This document shows, in pieces, positions 1 to 6,988 of a DNA stretch of 14,247 nucleotides. This stretch comes from Methanotrichaceae archaeon (GTDB taxonomy: Archaea; Halobacteriota; Methanosarcinia; Methanotrichales; Methanotrichaceae): assembly GCA_013329455.1 (NCBI GenBank), contig DUKF01000234.1, positions 1,499 through 15,745 of the forward strand, in the 5' to 3' direction. Below the pieces are notes generated by a model, which saw only the letters and a program-made list of their open reading frames with translations, was not told the origin of the DNA and made no database searches. A program made the translations under genes and the position numbers. Numbering within the stretch: position 1 is the first letter of the stretch; every line of letters begins with the position of its first letter.

Positions 1-53
1 GCTGGCGCCACGAGAATGGCCAACGCCAGAACCGCAATTTTGAATATGTCCAT
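1..53 (-). CDS. Exported protein, N-terminal fragment (runs off left edge)
   Basis: Only the first 17 codons and two bases of an 18th lie in the window; the gene continues beyond position 1. They read MDIFKIAVLALAILVAPA: a short start with one lysine, then an uninterrupted hydrophobic stretch ending in small residues, which is the pattern of a Sec signal peptide. The ATG at 53-51 is preceded by GAGGTGA (complement of 59-65) with 5 nt spacing, and a TATA-like CTTATATA lies further upstream on the same strand. The product is therefore probably secreted or membrane-anchored. Nothing can be said about its function. It is divergent from the replication factor gene. Confidence 0.6.
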   Translation of the reverse strand, partial: MDIFKIAVLALAILVAP

Positions 54-58
54 CAAAT

Positions 59-96
59 TCACCTCTGTATATAACGGGGACACTGCGGTATATAAG
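59..96 (-). promoter_or_regulatory. Promoter and ribosome site of the leftward exported-protein gene
   Basis: Reading leftward, CTTATATA (complement of 89-96) matches an archaeal TATA box. A start about 24 nt downstream would fall near position 68, just before the Shine-Dalgarno GAGGTGA (complement of 59-65) and the ATG at 53. A second TATATAA copy lies at 68-75, 21 bp from the first on the same strand. Because TATATA is self-complementary, either copy could also work rightward. Confidence 0.45.
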
Positions 97-187
97 AATT
101 TTCAAACGTCGGTTGAAAACAGCGTCATTCTTATAGAATTACCATCGCCTTTATCTCTGGGATCGGCTTCTTTTGTATCGAGGGAAA

Positions 188-227
188 TTTGATATAGAGA
201 CAGGGGTCAGGTCGTTTCAGGGAGGGG
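188..227 (+). promoter_or_regulatory. Promoter and Shine-Dalgarno of rfcS
   Basis: TTTGATATAG at about 188-197 is a passable TATA-like element. A transcript starting about 25 nt later would begin just before the strong ribosome site GGAGGGG at 221-227. That site is 8 nt (measured from GGAGG) before the ATA at 234 and far too distant from the ATG at 285. This decides the start of rfcS. Confidence 0.4.
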
Positions 228-233
228 TTTGCG

Positions 234-1208
234 ATAAAAGAGGAGATCTGGATCGAGAAGTACAGGCCTACGAGCCTGGATGACATGGTGGGCCAAGAAG
301 AGATAGTGAAGAGGCTCAAGTCCTACGTCAGGAGCAGAAACGTCCCCCATCTGATGTTCTCAGGGCCGCCAGGGGTGGGAAAGACCGCCGCCGCCATCAG
401 CATGGTGAAAGAGCTCTTCGGCGAAGACTGGCGGGGCAACTTCATCGAGCTGAACGCCAGCGACGAACGCGGGATCGACGTTGTGAGGCACAAGGTCAAG
501 GACTTTGCCAGGACCGCACCCCTGGGCGGCGCCGAGTTCAAGGTGATCTTCCTCGACGAGGCCGACGCTCTCACCAACGATGCCCAGAGCGCTCTCAGGA
601 GGACGATGGAAAGGTACAGCTCCATTTGCAGGTTCATTCTGTCGTGCAACTACTCCTCCAAGATAATCGAGCCGATCCAGTCGAGGTGCGCCGTCTACAG
701 GTTCAGGTCCCTCTCCGACGAAGCCGTCACCGAAAGGATGAAGAAGATCGCCAAGGACGAGGGCGTCAAGGTGACCGAGGGGGGGATGAATGCGATAGTC
801 TACGTCGCAAGGGGCGACATGAGAAAGGCGATCAACGCACTCCAGGCGGCATCTTTGATGGAAGATTCCGTGAGCGAGGAGACGATCTATCAGATCACCG
901 CCACCGCACGGCCCGAGCAGATCAAAGACCTGATCGACTCCGCCCTCGCCGGCAAGTTCACCCAGGCGAGAAGCCTCCTCGACGAGCTCCTCCTGGTCCA
1001 GGGGCTCTCGGGTGAGGACGTTATAATCCAGATCCACCGGCAGATGCTCAGACTCATGGACTCAGATGAGATTTCCGCCTCCACCATGGTGAAGCTGATG
1101 GATAGGATCGGAGAGATCGATTTCAGAATGACGGAAGGAGCCAACGTGCGGATACAGCTGGAGGCTCTCCTCGCCTACTTCGCTCTCGCCGGATCTGTTG
1201 GAAAGTGA
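234..1208 (+). CDS. rfcS: Replication factor C small subunit (clamp loader)
   Basis: This AAA+ ATPase subunit, with the large subunit RfcL, loads the PCNA sliding clamp onto primed DNA. Numbering from codon 234 (324 residues, normal for the family): the RFC box EIWIEKYRP is at residues 5-13, Walker A GPPGVGKT at 44-51, the NASDERG segment at about 75-81, the DEAD Walker B at 108-111, and the SRC motif supplying an arginine finger at 150-152. The first in-frame ATG is at 285, but starting there would delete EIWIEKYRP, which all RFC small subunits have. Upstream codons are open back to a stop at 195 with no ATG, GTG or TTG. The best start is ATA at 234, 8 nt after GGAGG at 221-225. Either a rare AUA start or a sequence error or mutation is implied. 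Function is near certain; the start is not. Confidence 0.95.
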   Translation: MKEEIWIEKYRPTSLDDMVGQEEIVKRLKSYVRSRNVPHLMFSGPPGVGKTAAAISMVKELFGEDWRGNFIELNASDERGIDVVRHKVKDFARTAPLGGAEFKVIFLDEADALTNDAQSALRRTMERYSSICRFILSCNYSSKIIEPIQSRCAVYRFRSLSDEAVTERMKKIAKDEGVKVTEGGMNAIVYVARGDMRKAINALQAASLMEDSVSEETIYQITATARPEQIKDLIDSALAGKFTQARSLLDELLLVQGLSGEDVIIQIHRQMLRLMDSDEISASTMVKLMDRIGEIDFRMTEGANVRIQLEALLAYFALAGSVGK

Positions 1209-1218
1209 AGTGAACTCA

Positions 1219-1905
1219 ATGTACCTAATTCCCTTTTTTTGGGCGGCCACGACCCTTGCCATCGTGACGGTCTGCGCGGTTCTGTCGAAGAGATACGGGG
1301 TCGAGATCGCAGTCGGTGTCTTCGCCTCCCTGACGGTCCTGGCCAACCTGATCGCCGTCAAGACGATCACCTTCGGCCCGTTCATCGCGCCAGCGGCGGT
1401 TCTCGTCTACGCCTCGACCTTCCTCATGACCGACATTTTGAGCGAGCTGTTCGGAAAGGAGAAGGCCAGGCTAGCGGTCTGGACCGGCTTTATCGCAAAC
1501 CTCATGATGCTCGTCTCGGTTCTGATCGCGGTCCGTTGGTCGGCATCGCCGGTGATGGACCCAGGACTTGCAAGCTCCTTCGATACGGTATTCGGCTTTG
1601 CCCCAAGGGTGATCGCAGCCTCGATGGTCGCATATCTCGTGAGCCAGCATCACGACGTCTGGGCTTACAACTTCTTGAGGGATAAGACCGGAGGAAGGCA
1701 CCTATGGCTGAGGAACAACGCCTCGACGATGGCGTCCCAGCTCGTCGACACAGTGATCTTCATCAGCCTCGCCTTTTACGGCCTGATTCCAAACTCCGTC
1801 CTAATTGAGCTGATGGTAGGCCAGTACGTGATAAAGGTCCTGATCGCGGCCCTCGACACGCCCTTCATGTACATGGCGGTGGCGGCGGCCCGAAGAGCGG
1901 AATGA
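1219..1905 (+). CDS. VUT/YhhQ-family membrane protein, putative queuosine precursor transporter
   Basis: This 228-residue integral membrane protein has about six hydrophobic segments (roughly residues 3-22, 30-52, 56-74, 86-105, 129-143, 176-196 and a C-terminal one). Family landmarks are NLIAVK near 43-48, TDILSELFGKEKAR at 71-84, SQHHDVWAY at 142-150, RNNASTMASQLVDT at 165-178 and the closing DTPFMY. The bacterial homologue YhhQ imports queuosine precursors such as preQ0; in archaea an import role for archaeosine precursors is a reasonable inference, not shown here. The start is set at ATG 1219, 10 nt after the rfcS stop; an in-frame TTG at 1198 would overlap rfcS and add a polar extension. 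The tight spacing suggests cotranscription with rfcS. A hairpin and T-run follow. Confidence 0.85.
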   Translation: MYLIPFFWAATTLAIVTVCAVLSKRYGVEIAVGVFASLTVLANLIAVKTITFGPFIAPAAVLVYASTFLMTDILSELFGKEKARLAVWTGFIANLMMLVSVLIAVRWSASPVMDPGLASSFDTVFGFAPRVIAASMVAYLVSQHHDVWAYNFLRDKTGGRHLWLRNNASTMASQLVDTVIFISLAFYGLIPNSVLIELMVGQYVIKVLIAALDTPFMYMAVAAARRAE

Positions 1906-1962
1906 GGGAAGGGCCCTCCAGCTCCAGAGGCCTTTCCCCCCATTCCGCCAGCTGTTTTTTTT
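1906..1962 (+). terminator. Hairpin plus T-tract after the VUT gene
   Basis: GGGAAGGGCC at 1906-1915 pairs with GGCCTTTCCC at 1929-1938 (ten pairs, one a G-T wobble) around a 13-nt loop, directly after the TGA stop. Eight T residues follow at 1955-1962. Archaeal termination depends mainly on T-tracts, so the T-run alone would be credible. Confidence 0.65.
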
Positions 1963-2004
1963 GTTTCAATTTCGAGATCTCTGGCGTTGGAATCTGAGGA
2001 AGAC

Positions 2005-2065
2005 CGAAACGCTTATCGCCAGTATGGACCTGATAGTGTAAGCGAAGTTGGAATGTTCTTGGAGG
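2005..2065 (+). promoter_or_regulatory. Promoter and ribosome site of the ferritin-like gene
   Basis: CGAAAC followed by GCTTATCG (about 2005-2018) resembles an archaeal BRE plus TATA box, predicting a transcript start near 2037-2042. GGAGG at 2061-2065 sits 8 nt before the ATG at 2074 and rules out the longer in-frame starts at 1987 and 2053 as first choice. Confidence 0.4.
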
Positions 2066-2073
2066 AAGAAGAT

Positions 2074-2379
2074 ATGCCCGAGTTTGCAAACCCCTTTGCA
2101 GGTCTAGCCAACGACCGGAAGCTCACCCAGGAGGAGCTGATCAGAGCCGTGAGGTACATGGTCTCCGCCGAGTACGAGGCGGTCCAGCTTTACATGCAGC
2201 TGGCAGAGTCGACGGACGACGAGCTGGCCAAGGCGGTCCTGGTGGACATCGCCGACGAGGAGAGGGTCCACGCAGGCGAGTTTTTGAGGCTCCTCAAGGA
2301 GCTGGCCCCCGACGAGGAGGATTTCTACATGGAAGGATACGAAGAAGTCGAGGAGATCATCGAGGACCTGAGAGAGTAG
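2074..2379 (+). CDS. Small ferritin-like protein, encapsulated-ferritin-like metal motif
   Basis: A 101-residue, strongly acidic, all-helical protein. One helix carries E33 and E35 (AEYEAVQLYMQLAES, 32-46). A second carries E63-x-x-H66 (DIADEERVHAGEF, 58-70). One Glu per first helix and ExxH in the second is half of a ferritin di-iron site, so the protein should work as a dimer or higher oligomer. Spacing and numbering are very close to the encapsulated ferritin pattern (Glu32, Glu62, His65, with a tyrosine like Y40). Likely role: ferroxidase activity, iron storage or peroxide defence. The C-terminal 25 residues are almost entirely acidic (EEVEEIIEDLRE). No encapsulin shell gene is in the window and I see no standard encapsulin targeting peptide, so a rubrerythrin-like stand-alone protein is the alternative. 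Monocistronic by its flanking signals. Confidence 0.75.
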   Translation: MPEFANPFAGLANDRKLTQEELIRAVRYMVSAEYEAVQLYMQLAESTDDELAKAVLVDIADEERVHAGEFLRLLKELAPDEEDFYMEGYEEVEEIIEDLRE

Positions 2380-2387
2380 ATGAGGCC

Positions 2388-2446
2388 GGGGTTTATGCAC
2401 CACCCGAATTTATCGGGCTTTGGCACCCCGCTCTCATCTATTTTTA
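2388..2446 (+). terminator. Possible terminator after the ferritin-like gene
   Basis: A small hairpin CCCGA (2403-2407) / TCGGG (2413-2417) lies inside an outer pairing GGGGT (2388-2392) / ACCCC (2425-2429). A T-rich run CTATTTTTAG follows at 2438-2447. A second run of seven T lies at 2458-2464. The same T/A-rich segment could instead be the TATA region of the nuclease gene. Confidence 0.4.
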
Positions 2447-2473
2447 GTGCAGAAACATTTTTTTCCAATCCAA

Positions 2474-2487
2474 CCATCTTAAGATGG
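2474..2487. repeat. 14-bp perfect palindrome upstream of the first nuclease
   Basis: CCATCTTAAGATGG is a perfect inverted repeat. It lies 24 nt before the start codon at 2512 and downstream of a TATA-like CTATTTTTAG at 2438-2447. It is placed where a repressor could block the transcript start or where an mRNA hairpin could form near the ribosome site. Confidence 0.4.
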
Positions 2488-2511
2488 GATTGTAATTCTG
2501 TGGAGAGTAAA

Positions 2512-3327
2512 ATGAATAAGTTATTGATCTTTACCATCTTTTTGTTGCTGGCCTTCGTAACTGGCTCCGTTTGTCAGAATGATTCCGTAAGTGAATCTGA
2601 TCAGCCCGAAATAAATGCCACCGGCATGGTTTACAATGTTGTGGACGGCGACACCTTCAACGTAACCGATTTCGGCAGAATCAGACTGGCGGACGTCGAC
2701 TCGCCAGAGATGGACACCCCGGAGGGCGAGGCCGCAAAGCTCTACACCCAACTCCACCTCCAAGGCAAATCGGTCCGCCTGGACGTAGACGATCGGAGGG
2801 GAACCGACCAGTACGGCCGATCGGTCTGCGTCGTCTACCTGGAAAGCCCGACTGGAGAGGTCGCTGAGAACTTCAACCGAATGCTGGTGGACGACGGCCA
2901 CGCCGTGGTCAAAGATTACAAGGACAACGAGTTCGATCCGTTGGACTGGTGGCCCTCCTTTCGCCAGGTGGTCATCGGCGAGGTGGAGCTGAACCCAGCC
3001 GGTGGCGACAGCGACCCGGACTGCGAGTGGGTGAAGATCTTTAACCGAGGCGAGGAAAAGGTGGACGTCGGCGGCTGGACCCTTTCCACGACCTGCGGAA
3101 AGTGCATCACACTAACCATCCCCGAAGGGACCGCTATCGAGCCCAGCGAGAGATATCTTGTGACCAGAGAATGCCAATGGCTGGACAACTCCGACGAATC
3201 GATCGTCCTGAAGACGGACACGAACCTGGAGGTGGACAGAACCCTGCCTCTCAGCGACGACGATAACGACGGCCAAATCTGGTTTTTGAACGAAGATGGC
3301 ACCAAGTGGCGTTACGGTTGGCCGTGA
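2512..3327 (+). CDS. Exported thermonuclease-like (SNase) protein with C-terminal lamin-tail domain
   Basis: 271 residues. Residues 1-21 are a signal sequence (MNKLLIFTIFLLLAFVTGSVC). Residues about 38-150 form a staphylococcal-nuclease fold: VVDGDTF at 43-49, RLADVDSPE at 58-66, DQYGR at 99-103. All three catalytic residues of the family are present (R58, E66, R103, equivalent to SNase Arg35, Glu43, Arg87), as are calcium-site aspartates D47 and D63, so it should be an active Ca-dependent nuclease outside the membrane. Residues about 154-271 match a lamin-tail domain (GEVELNPAGG, WVKIFNRG, VGGWTL, ending in WRYGW), a beta-sandwich often attached to secreted archaeal nucleases. The start at 2512 follows GGAGAG at 2502-2507; longer upstream reading is not signal-like. 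A close paralogue follows 17 nt later. Confidence 0.85.
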   Translation: MNKLLIFTIFLLLAFVTGSVCQNDSVSESDQPEINATGMVYNVVDGDTFNVTDFGRIRLADVDSPEMDTPEGEAAKLYTQLHLQGKSVRLDVDDRRGTDQYGRSVCVVYLESPTGEVAENFNRMLVDDGHAVVKDYKDNEFDPLDWWPSFRQVVIGEVELNPAGGDSDPDCEWVKIFNRGEEKVDVGGWTLSTTCGKCITLTIPEGTAIEPSERYLVTRECQWLDNSDESIVLKTDTNLEVDRTLPLSDDDNDGQIWFLNEDGTKWRYGWP

Positions 3328-3344
3328 CGATGGAGGACGGCTGC

Positions 3345-3845
3345 ATGAAAATCCTCTCAGCATTAGCGATCTCGTTGATTTTGGTTGCCTTTTTGGCCGG
3401 CGCCGGATGTCTGGAGCGGGGGCCGCCGGAAGACGTCCAGCCTCGAACTGGCGACTCGATAGAGTCGTTGGAAGCTACGGCGACGGAGGTCTCAGGCTTG
3501 GTGACAAACGTCGTTGACGGCGACACCTTCGACGTCGAAGGGTTCGGGAGGGTTAGGCTCGCAGACGTCGACTCGCCCGAGATCGACACTCCCGGAGGAA
3601 AGGCCGCCAAGTTCTTCGCAGAGACCTGGCTTTTAGGAAATATGGTCCGCCTGGACGTGGACGACCTTGCCGGAAAAGACCAATACGACAGGTGGGTTTG
3701 CGTCGCCTATGTCGAAGATCCCGAGACCGGCTCTTTGATCAACTTCAACAGCATGCTGGTGACTTCAGGTCATGCAGTGGTGAAGGATTACAAGGACAAC
3801 GAGTTCGATCCGAGTGGGTGGGGTCCAGCCTTTATCAGCCGATAA
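3345..3845 (+). CDS. Exported thermonuclease-like (SNase) lipoprotein, no lamin-tail domain
   Basis: 166 residues. The signal sequence ends in FLAGAGC with Cys22, resembling a lipobox, so it is probably lipid-anchored. A low-complexity linker (about 23-50) leads to a SNase domain with VVDGDTF (57-62 region), RLADVDSPE at 71-79 and DQYDR at 112-116. Catalytic R71, E79 and R116 are kept; the usual YGR is YDR here. It ends just after GHAVVKDYKDNEFDP, exactly where its upstream paralogue enters the lamin-tail domain. A 27-bp stretch (3786-3812) is identical to 2914-2940 in that paralogue, so the pair arose by tandem duplication or has been homogenised. The start is ATG 3345 with GGAGG at 3332-3336, 8 nt upstream; 17 nt separate it from the previous stop, so one transcript is likely. 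Confidence 0.85.
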   Translation: MKILSALAISLILVAFLAGAGCLERGPPEDVQPRTGDSIESLEATATEVSGLVTNVVDGDTFDVEGFGRVRLADVDSPEIDTPGGKAAKFFAETWLLGNMVRLDVDDLAGKDQYDRWVCVAYVEDPETGSLINFNSMLVTSGHAVVKDYKDNEFDPSGWGPAFISR

Positions 3846-3875
3846 ATGCGCAGAGGATCGAGACGGAATGGAGCG

Positions 3876-3900
3876 ATCGGCGCAAGCGCCAAACGCCGAT
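3876..3900. terminator. Hairpin between convergent genes
   Basis: ATCGGCG (3876-3882) pairs with CGCCGAT (3894-3900) around an 11-nt loop, in the 73 bp separating the second nuclease from the convergent NB-ARC gene. An alternative GGCGC/GCGCC pairing overlaps it. No strong T-run follows on either strand, so a terminator role is only plausible. Confidence 0.35.
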
Positions 3901-3918
3901 TCCCGCTCACTCTTTCCT

Positions 3919-5598
3919 TCAGTCTGAACCTTTTTGCGAGAGAGAATCCAGGTTCTCCCTCGCCCTTTGGGTGTAATGGTGACCAGGACCCAGGAACTGC
4001 TCGAAGACCTGGAAGGCCCGCTGATAGCTATCTTTCGCGCCATCGAGGTCGCCCATCTCCTGGAGGACCTCGCCCAGGTTGATAAGCCGGATCGCGGTCT
4101 TGAAGTGGTTTGGCCCATAGGCGTCCCTGTCGATGGCAAGGGCCCTCTCGAACTGGGTGAGGGCGCCGCCGAGATCGCCGAGGGACCTGAGCACCGTGCC
4201 GAGGTTGTTCGCCCTGGTGGCGATCTTGAGCCGGTCCGGCGTCTCTTGCGACTCTTCGATGGCCAGAGCCCTCTCGAACATCTCCTTCGCCTCCACGAGG
4301 TCTCCGAGAACCCGCAGGACCGACCCCAGGTTGTTGAGGTCGGTGGCCACCTCCGAGTGGCCGGGCCCGTAGAACTTCTCGTCGACGGCAAGGAGCCTCT
4401 CAAGAACAACTCTCGCCCCTGCGAGGTTGCCCCTGCGGTGGAGGTAGAGCCCTACCTGGTTGAGGAGGAGGGCGACGGGCTCAGATCCGGTACCCAGCTC
4501 CTCGCCGTGTTTTGAGGCTGCTAGGGCGTGAGGGAGGAGACGGGCGCATTCTGGCCAGGTGGATAGGTCCTCCAGGTAAGAGCTGAAAGCGCCTCCGACT
4601 GACATCAGGGTCTCGTCAGCCCAGGTCTTTCTCCCCTCTTCATCGAGGCGGCTGAAGGCAAGGTCCTGGATCAGGGGATGGACCGAGAATGACGCATCGT
4701 CCCTTCTCACAAGGCCCCTGCGGTCGAGGGCCGTGAGGCCCAGCTCCACCGACTCGGGCAGTAGCGCCGACGTTTTTACAAGAAGGTCGACTGGGAGGTC
4801 TTCGGGGGCCAGAAAGGCCGAGAGGTTTAGAACATCGACCCCCTCCTGGGAGACGGCACGGACCTGTTCCATCGAGATATCCCAGACGGCGGCTAATGTT
4901 TCGGGGCATCCTTGAGGAGTTCGGCCCGAGACTTCGCCGAGGCGTTTTTTGTAAGCATCGAGGTACCTGGAGAGGGAGATCCCCGTCCATCTGATGTATG
5001 CTCCTGCAAGCTCGAGGGCGAGGGGGTTGCCCTCCAGTAATTCTGCCAGGGCTTTTGAGGCTGCGATGTCGTCCTGGCCTGTCAGGCTCAAAAGAAATGC
5101 GGCGGCCTCCGATGGGTCGAGGGCGTCGACCTCGAAGGTGGCGAAAGTCCCCTCCCAGTCAGGGTTCTTGGATGTGATGATCACGTGACCGCCTCCAGCT
5201 CCAGCCTTTGGGAGATACACATCCAGGATCTCGGGCGAGTTTGCATCGTCGAAGATCAATAGCCATCTATCGTTCTCCTCAAGCCAGTTCCTTACAGAAC
5301 CGGCCAGATCCTCGATGTCCGAGTCCTCCTGGTGAGGAATGGCGAGAGGCTCTGCAAGGGCTGCGTAGTCGGAAGCTAGGATGATCACGTCGCTGGCCCT
5401 AACCCAGAGCCTGAAATCGTACTTGTCAACGTGGATTCGGGCGTGCTCTTCAGCGATCCCGCTCTTTCCAATGCCGTCGCAACCGAAAAGGACGACAGGT
5501 CCGCCCTTGTCCAGGGCGTCTTGGAGATCTTTAAGGGTCGACTTTCGATTTGTGAAGTTAGGGTTGCGGCGGTGTGCGAGGAAGAAGTCCGTCATCAT
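3919..5598 (-). CDS. NB-ARC/TPR STAND-class ATPase (NLR-like)
   Basis: 559 residues. After about 14 residues the NB-ARC lead-in appears (RNPNFTNRKSTL, 11-22), then the P-loop GCDGIGKS (39-46), Walker B LLIFDD (113-118), the IITSKN sensor strand (140-145; lysine where arginine is usual), GNPLAL (190-195), and a winged-helix region closed by VHPLIQ (306-311, the MHD/VHP position). Residues about 375-536 hold four TPR repeats at a 42-residue period, kinesin-light-chain type. STAND proteins of this kind bind a trigger through the repeats, oligomerise with ATP and fire an effector; many prokaryotic ones act in anti-phage defence. No effector domain is visible: a stop codon stands two codons before the first ATG. 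A partner in trans, or a regulatory rather than lethal role, is implied. Start 5598 or 5595; a TATA-like box 20-27 nt upstream suggests a leaderless message. Confidence 0.88.
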   Translation of the reverse strand: MMTDFFLAHRRNPNFTNRKSTLKDLQDALDKGGPVVLFGCDGIGKSGIAEEHARIHVDKYDFRLWVRASDVIILASDYAALAEPLAIPHQEDSDIEDLAGSVRNWLEENDRWLLIFDDANSPEILDVYLPKAGAGGGHVIITSKNPDWEGTFATFEVDALDPSEAAAFLLSLTGQDDIAASKALAELLEGNPLALELAGAYIRWTGISLSRYLDAYKKRLGEVSGRTPQGCPETLAAVWDISMEQVRAVSQEGVDVLNLSAFLAPEDLPVDLLVKTSALLPESVELGLTALDRRGLVRRDDASFSVHPLIQDLAFSRLDEEGRKTWADETLMSVGGAFSSYLEDLSTWPECARLLPHALAASKHGEELGTGSEPVALLLNQVGLYLHRRGNLAGARVVLERLLAVDEKFYGPGHSEVATDLNNLGSVLRVLGDLVEAKEMFERALAIEESQETPDRLKIATRANNLGTVLRSLGDLGGALTQFERALAIDRDAYGPNHFKTAIRLINLGEVLQEMGDLDGAKDSYQRAFQVFEQFLGPGHHYTQRARENLDSLSQKGSD

Positions 5599-5617
5599 TC
5601 CTTATATTGATCCGCAT

Positions 5618-5625
5618 CTATTAAA
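5618..5625 (-). promoter_or_regulatory. TATA-like box of the NB-ARC gene, likely leaderless
   Basis: TTTAATAG on the minus strand lies 20-27 nt before the ATG at 5598. That places the transcript start at or beside the start codon. The only purine-rich sequence, AAGGA, abuts the first ATG directly and is too close to serve as a normal ribosome site for it. It would suit the second ATG at 5595 only poorly. Confidence 0.4.
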
Positions 5626-5678
5626 CTCTGTCCCGCCGTTTTTGCCTGGCGCTTCTCACGAAATTCGCCGAAAGAATC

Positions 5679-6938
5679 TCATATCCAGCCTCTGAGCTTC
5701 ATCGCCTCCACCACCCGGCCCACGGCCACAATGTAGGATGACTGACGCATGTTTATGTCGTAGCTCTTGGAAGCGTCGAGGACGGTGTGGTAGGCGAAGG
5801 TCATCTTCTCGTCGAGACGCTGGCGAACCTCTTCGAGGTCCCAGTGGTACATGTAGGCGTTCTGGACCATCTCAAAGTAGGAGACGATGACACCGCCTCC
5901 GTTGCAGAGGATGTCCGGAATCAGGTGGACGCCTCTCTCGTAGAGGATCTCGTCGGCCTCGGGTGTGGTGGGGCCGTTCGCCATCTCGGCGACGATCGAG
6001 GCTTTTATCCTGGAAGCGTTTTCTTTGGTGATGACGTTCTCCAGGGCCGCGGGAACGAGGACGTCCACCTCCAGCTCCAGAAGCTCCTCGTTTGAGATGT
6101 TCTTGGTGCCGGGATAGCCGACGACAGACCCGGTCTCCGACTTGTGGACGAATACCTCCTCGGGGTCGAGCCCCTCCTCGCTGTAGATCCCGCCCTTGCT
6201 GTCGCTTGCGGCGACCACCTTGCAGCCAAAGAGGGACTTTGCCAGGTAGGCGGCGTTGTAGCCGACGTTCCCGTAACCTTGAACGGCAACCGTTGCGCCC
6301 AATAGGTCGAGGCCCATATCCTTAGCCGCCTCCCGGATGGCGTACCAGCCGCCTCTGGCGGTGGCCTCATTTCTCCCCTCAGATCCGAAGAGGCAGAGGG
6401 GCTTGCCGGTGATTACGCCGAACTCGTTCTTGGTCGACATCCTGGAGTACTCGTCCATCATCCAGGCCATGACCCTCGGGTTGGTGTAGACGTCGGGGGC
6501 GGGGATGTCGACGTCGGGACCGATCAACCTGTAGATCGCCCTGATGTAGGCCCGGCTCAGCCGTTCCAGCTCACCCTGGGACATCTCTTTGGGGTTGCAG
6601 ACAACGCCACCCTTCGCCCCGCCGAGGGGGAGCCTGTGAAGGGCGCACTTCCAGGTCATCAGGGCGGCCAGCGCCCTGATCGTCTCGATCGTTTCGTCGG
6701 GGTGGAACCTGATCCCTCCCTTCGTCGGGCCCCGGGCGTCGTTGTATTGGACACGAAACCCGTCGAAAACCTTGATGGTGCCGTCGTCCATCGGGACTGT
6801 GAGGCAGACCTTCAGCTCTCTCATCGGGGAGTGGAGGATCCTTTCTACCTCGGGCTCCAGCTCCAAATCTCCGACGCAGGTTTTGATCTGTTTTCGCACG
6901 ATGTCAAGCAGGTCCAAATTTGGTATCAGGTCAGCCAT
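5679..6938 (-). CDS. gdhA: Glutamate dehydrogenase
   Basis: The 419-residue enzyme interconverts glutamate and 2-oxoglutarate plus ammonium with NAD(P), linking nitrogen assimilation to carbon. Length and motifs fit the archaeal hexameric family. [16 protein letters not shown] (65-80) holds the glutamate-binding K73; K97 lies in MTWKCAL; GGAKGG holds the catalytic K109; PAPDVYTN holds D149. The Rossmann glycines are GYGNVG (221-226), and NGPTTPEAD and [12 protein letters not shown] follow. One oddity: the usual GGSLGR-x-x-ATG segment before the Rossmann fold reads [15 protein letters not shown]. The ATG at 6938 is the only candidate, since a TGA lies seven codons upstream in frame. AAGGAGG is 12 nt before it, slightly far. 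A TATA-like box and an 18-bp palindrome precede the gene, which appears to have its own promoter. Confidence 0.95.
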   Translation of the reverse strand: MADLIPNLDLLDIVRKQIKTCVGDLELEPEVERILHSPMRELKVCLTVPMDDGTIKVFDGFRVQYNDARGPTKGGIRFHPDETIETIRALAALMTWKCALHRLPLGGAKGGVVCNPKEMSQGELERLSRAYIRAIYRLIGPDVDIPAPDVYTNPRVMAWMMDEYSRMSTKNEFGVITGKPLCLFGSEGRNEATARGGWYAIREAAKDMGLDLLGATVAVQGYGNVGYNAAYLAKSLFGCKVVAASDSKGGIYSEEGLDPEEVFVHKSETGSVVGYPGTKNISNEELLELEVDVLVPAALENVITKENASRIKASIVAEMANGPTTPEADEILYERGVHLIPDILCNGGGVIVSYFEMVQNAYMYHWDLEEVRQRLDEKMTFAYHTVLDASKSYDINMRQSSYIVAVGRVVEAMKLRGWI

Positions 6939-6950
6939 TTCGTCAGCACG

Positions 6951-6957
6951 CCTCCTT
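6951..6957 (-). promoter_or_regulatory. Shine-Dalgarno of the glutamate dehydrogenase gene
   Basis: AAGGAGG on the minus strand, 12 nt before the ATG at 6938. Spacing is longer than the usual 5-9 nt, which may lower translation efficiency. Confidence 0.55.
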
Positions 6958-6964
6958 CAGATAC

Positions 6965-6982
6965 AATTCGAATATTCGAATT
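6965..6982. promoter_or_regulatory. 18-bp perfect palindrome, candidate operator of gdhA
   Basis: AATTCGAATATTCGAATT is self-complementary over all 18 bp and contains TTCGAA twice. On the minus strand it lies directly downstream of a TATA-like GAATATACC (complement of 6989-6997), so the expected transcript start, 22-26 nt beyond the box, falls inside it. It ends 8 bp before the ribosome site. That is a typical place for a repressor operator. It does not match the GGAA-N6-TTCC form known for the methanogen nitrogen repressor NrpR. Confidence 0.6.
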
Positions 6983-6988
6983 ACTGAG

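Noticed and set aside
360..1037. Long open frame on the minus strand opposite rfcS
   Set aside because: It is antisense to a certain gene, lacks recognisable motifs and a ribosome site, and is explained by GC-rich codon bias.
1198..1200. TTG at 1198 as the start of the VUT transporter gene
   Set aside because: It would overlap the rfcS end and add a polar stretch before the first membrane segment; ATG 1219 fits better.
3765..4515. Long frames on both strands overlapping the TPR end of the NB-ARC gene
   Set aside because: Arg/Ser-rich or shadow translations of the repeated TPR codons, with no domain features of their own.
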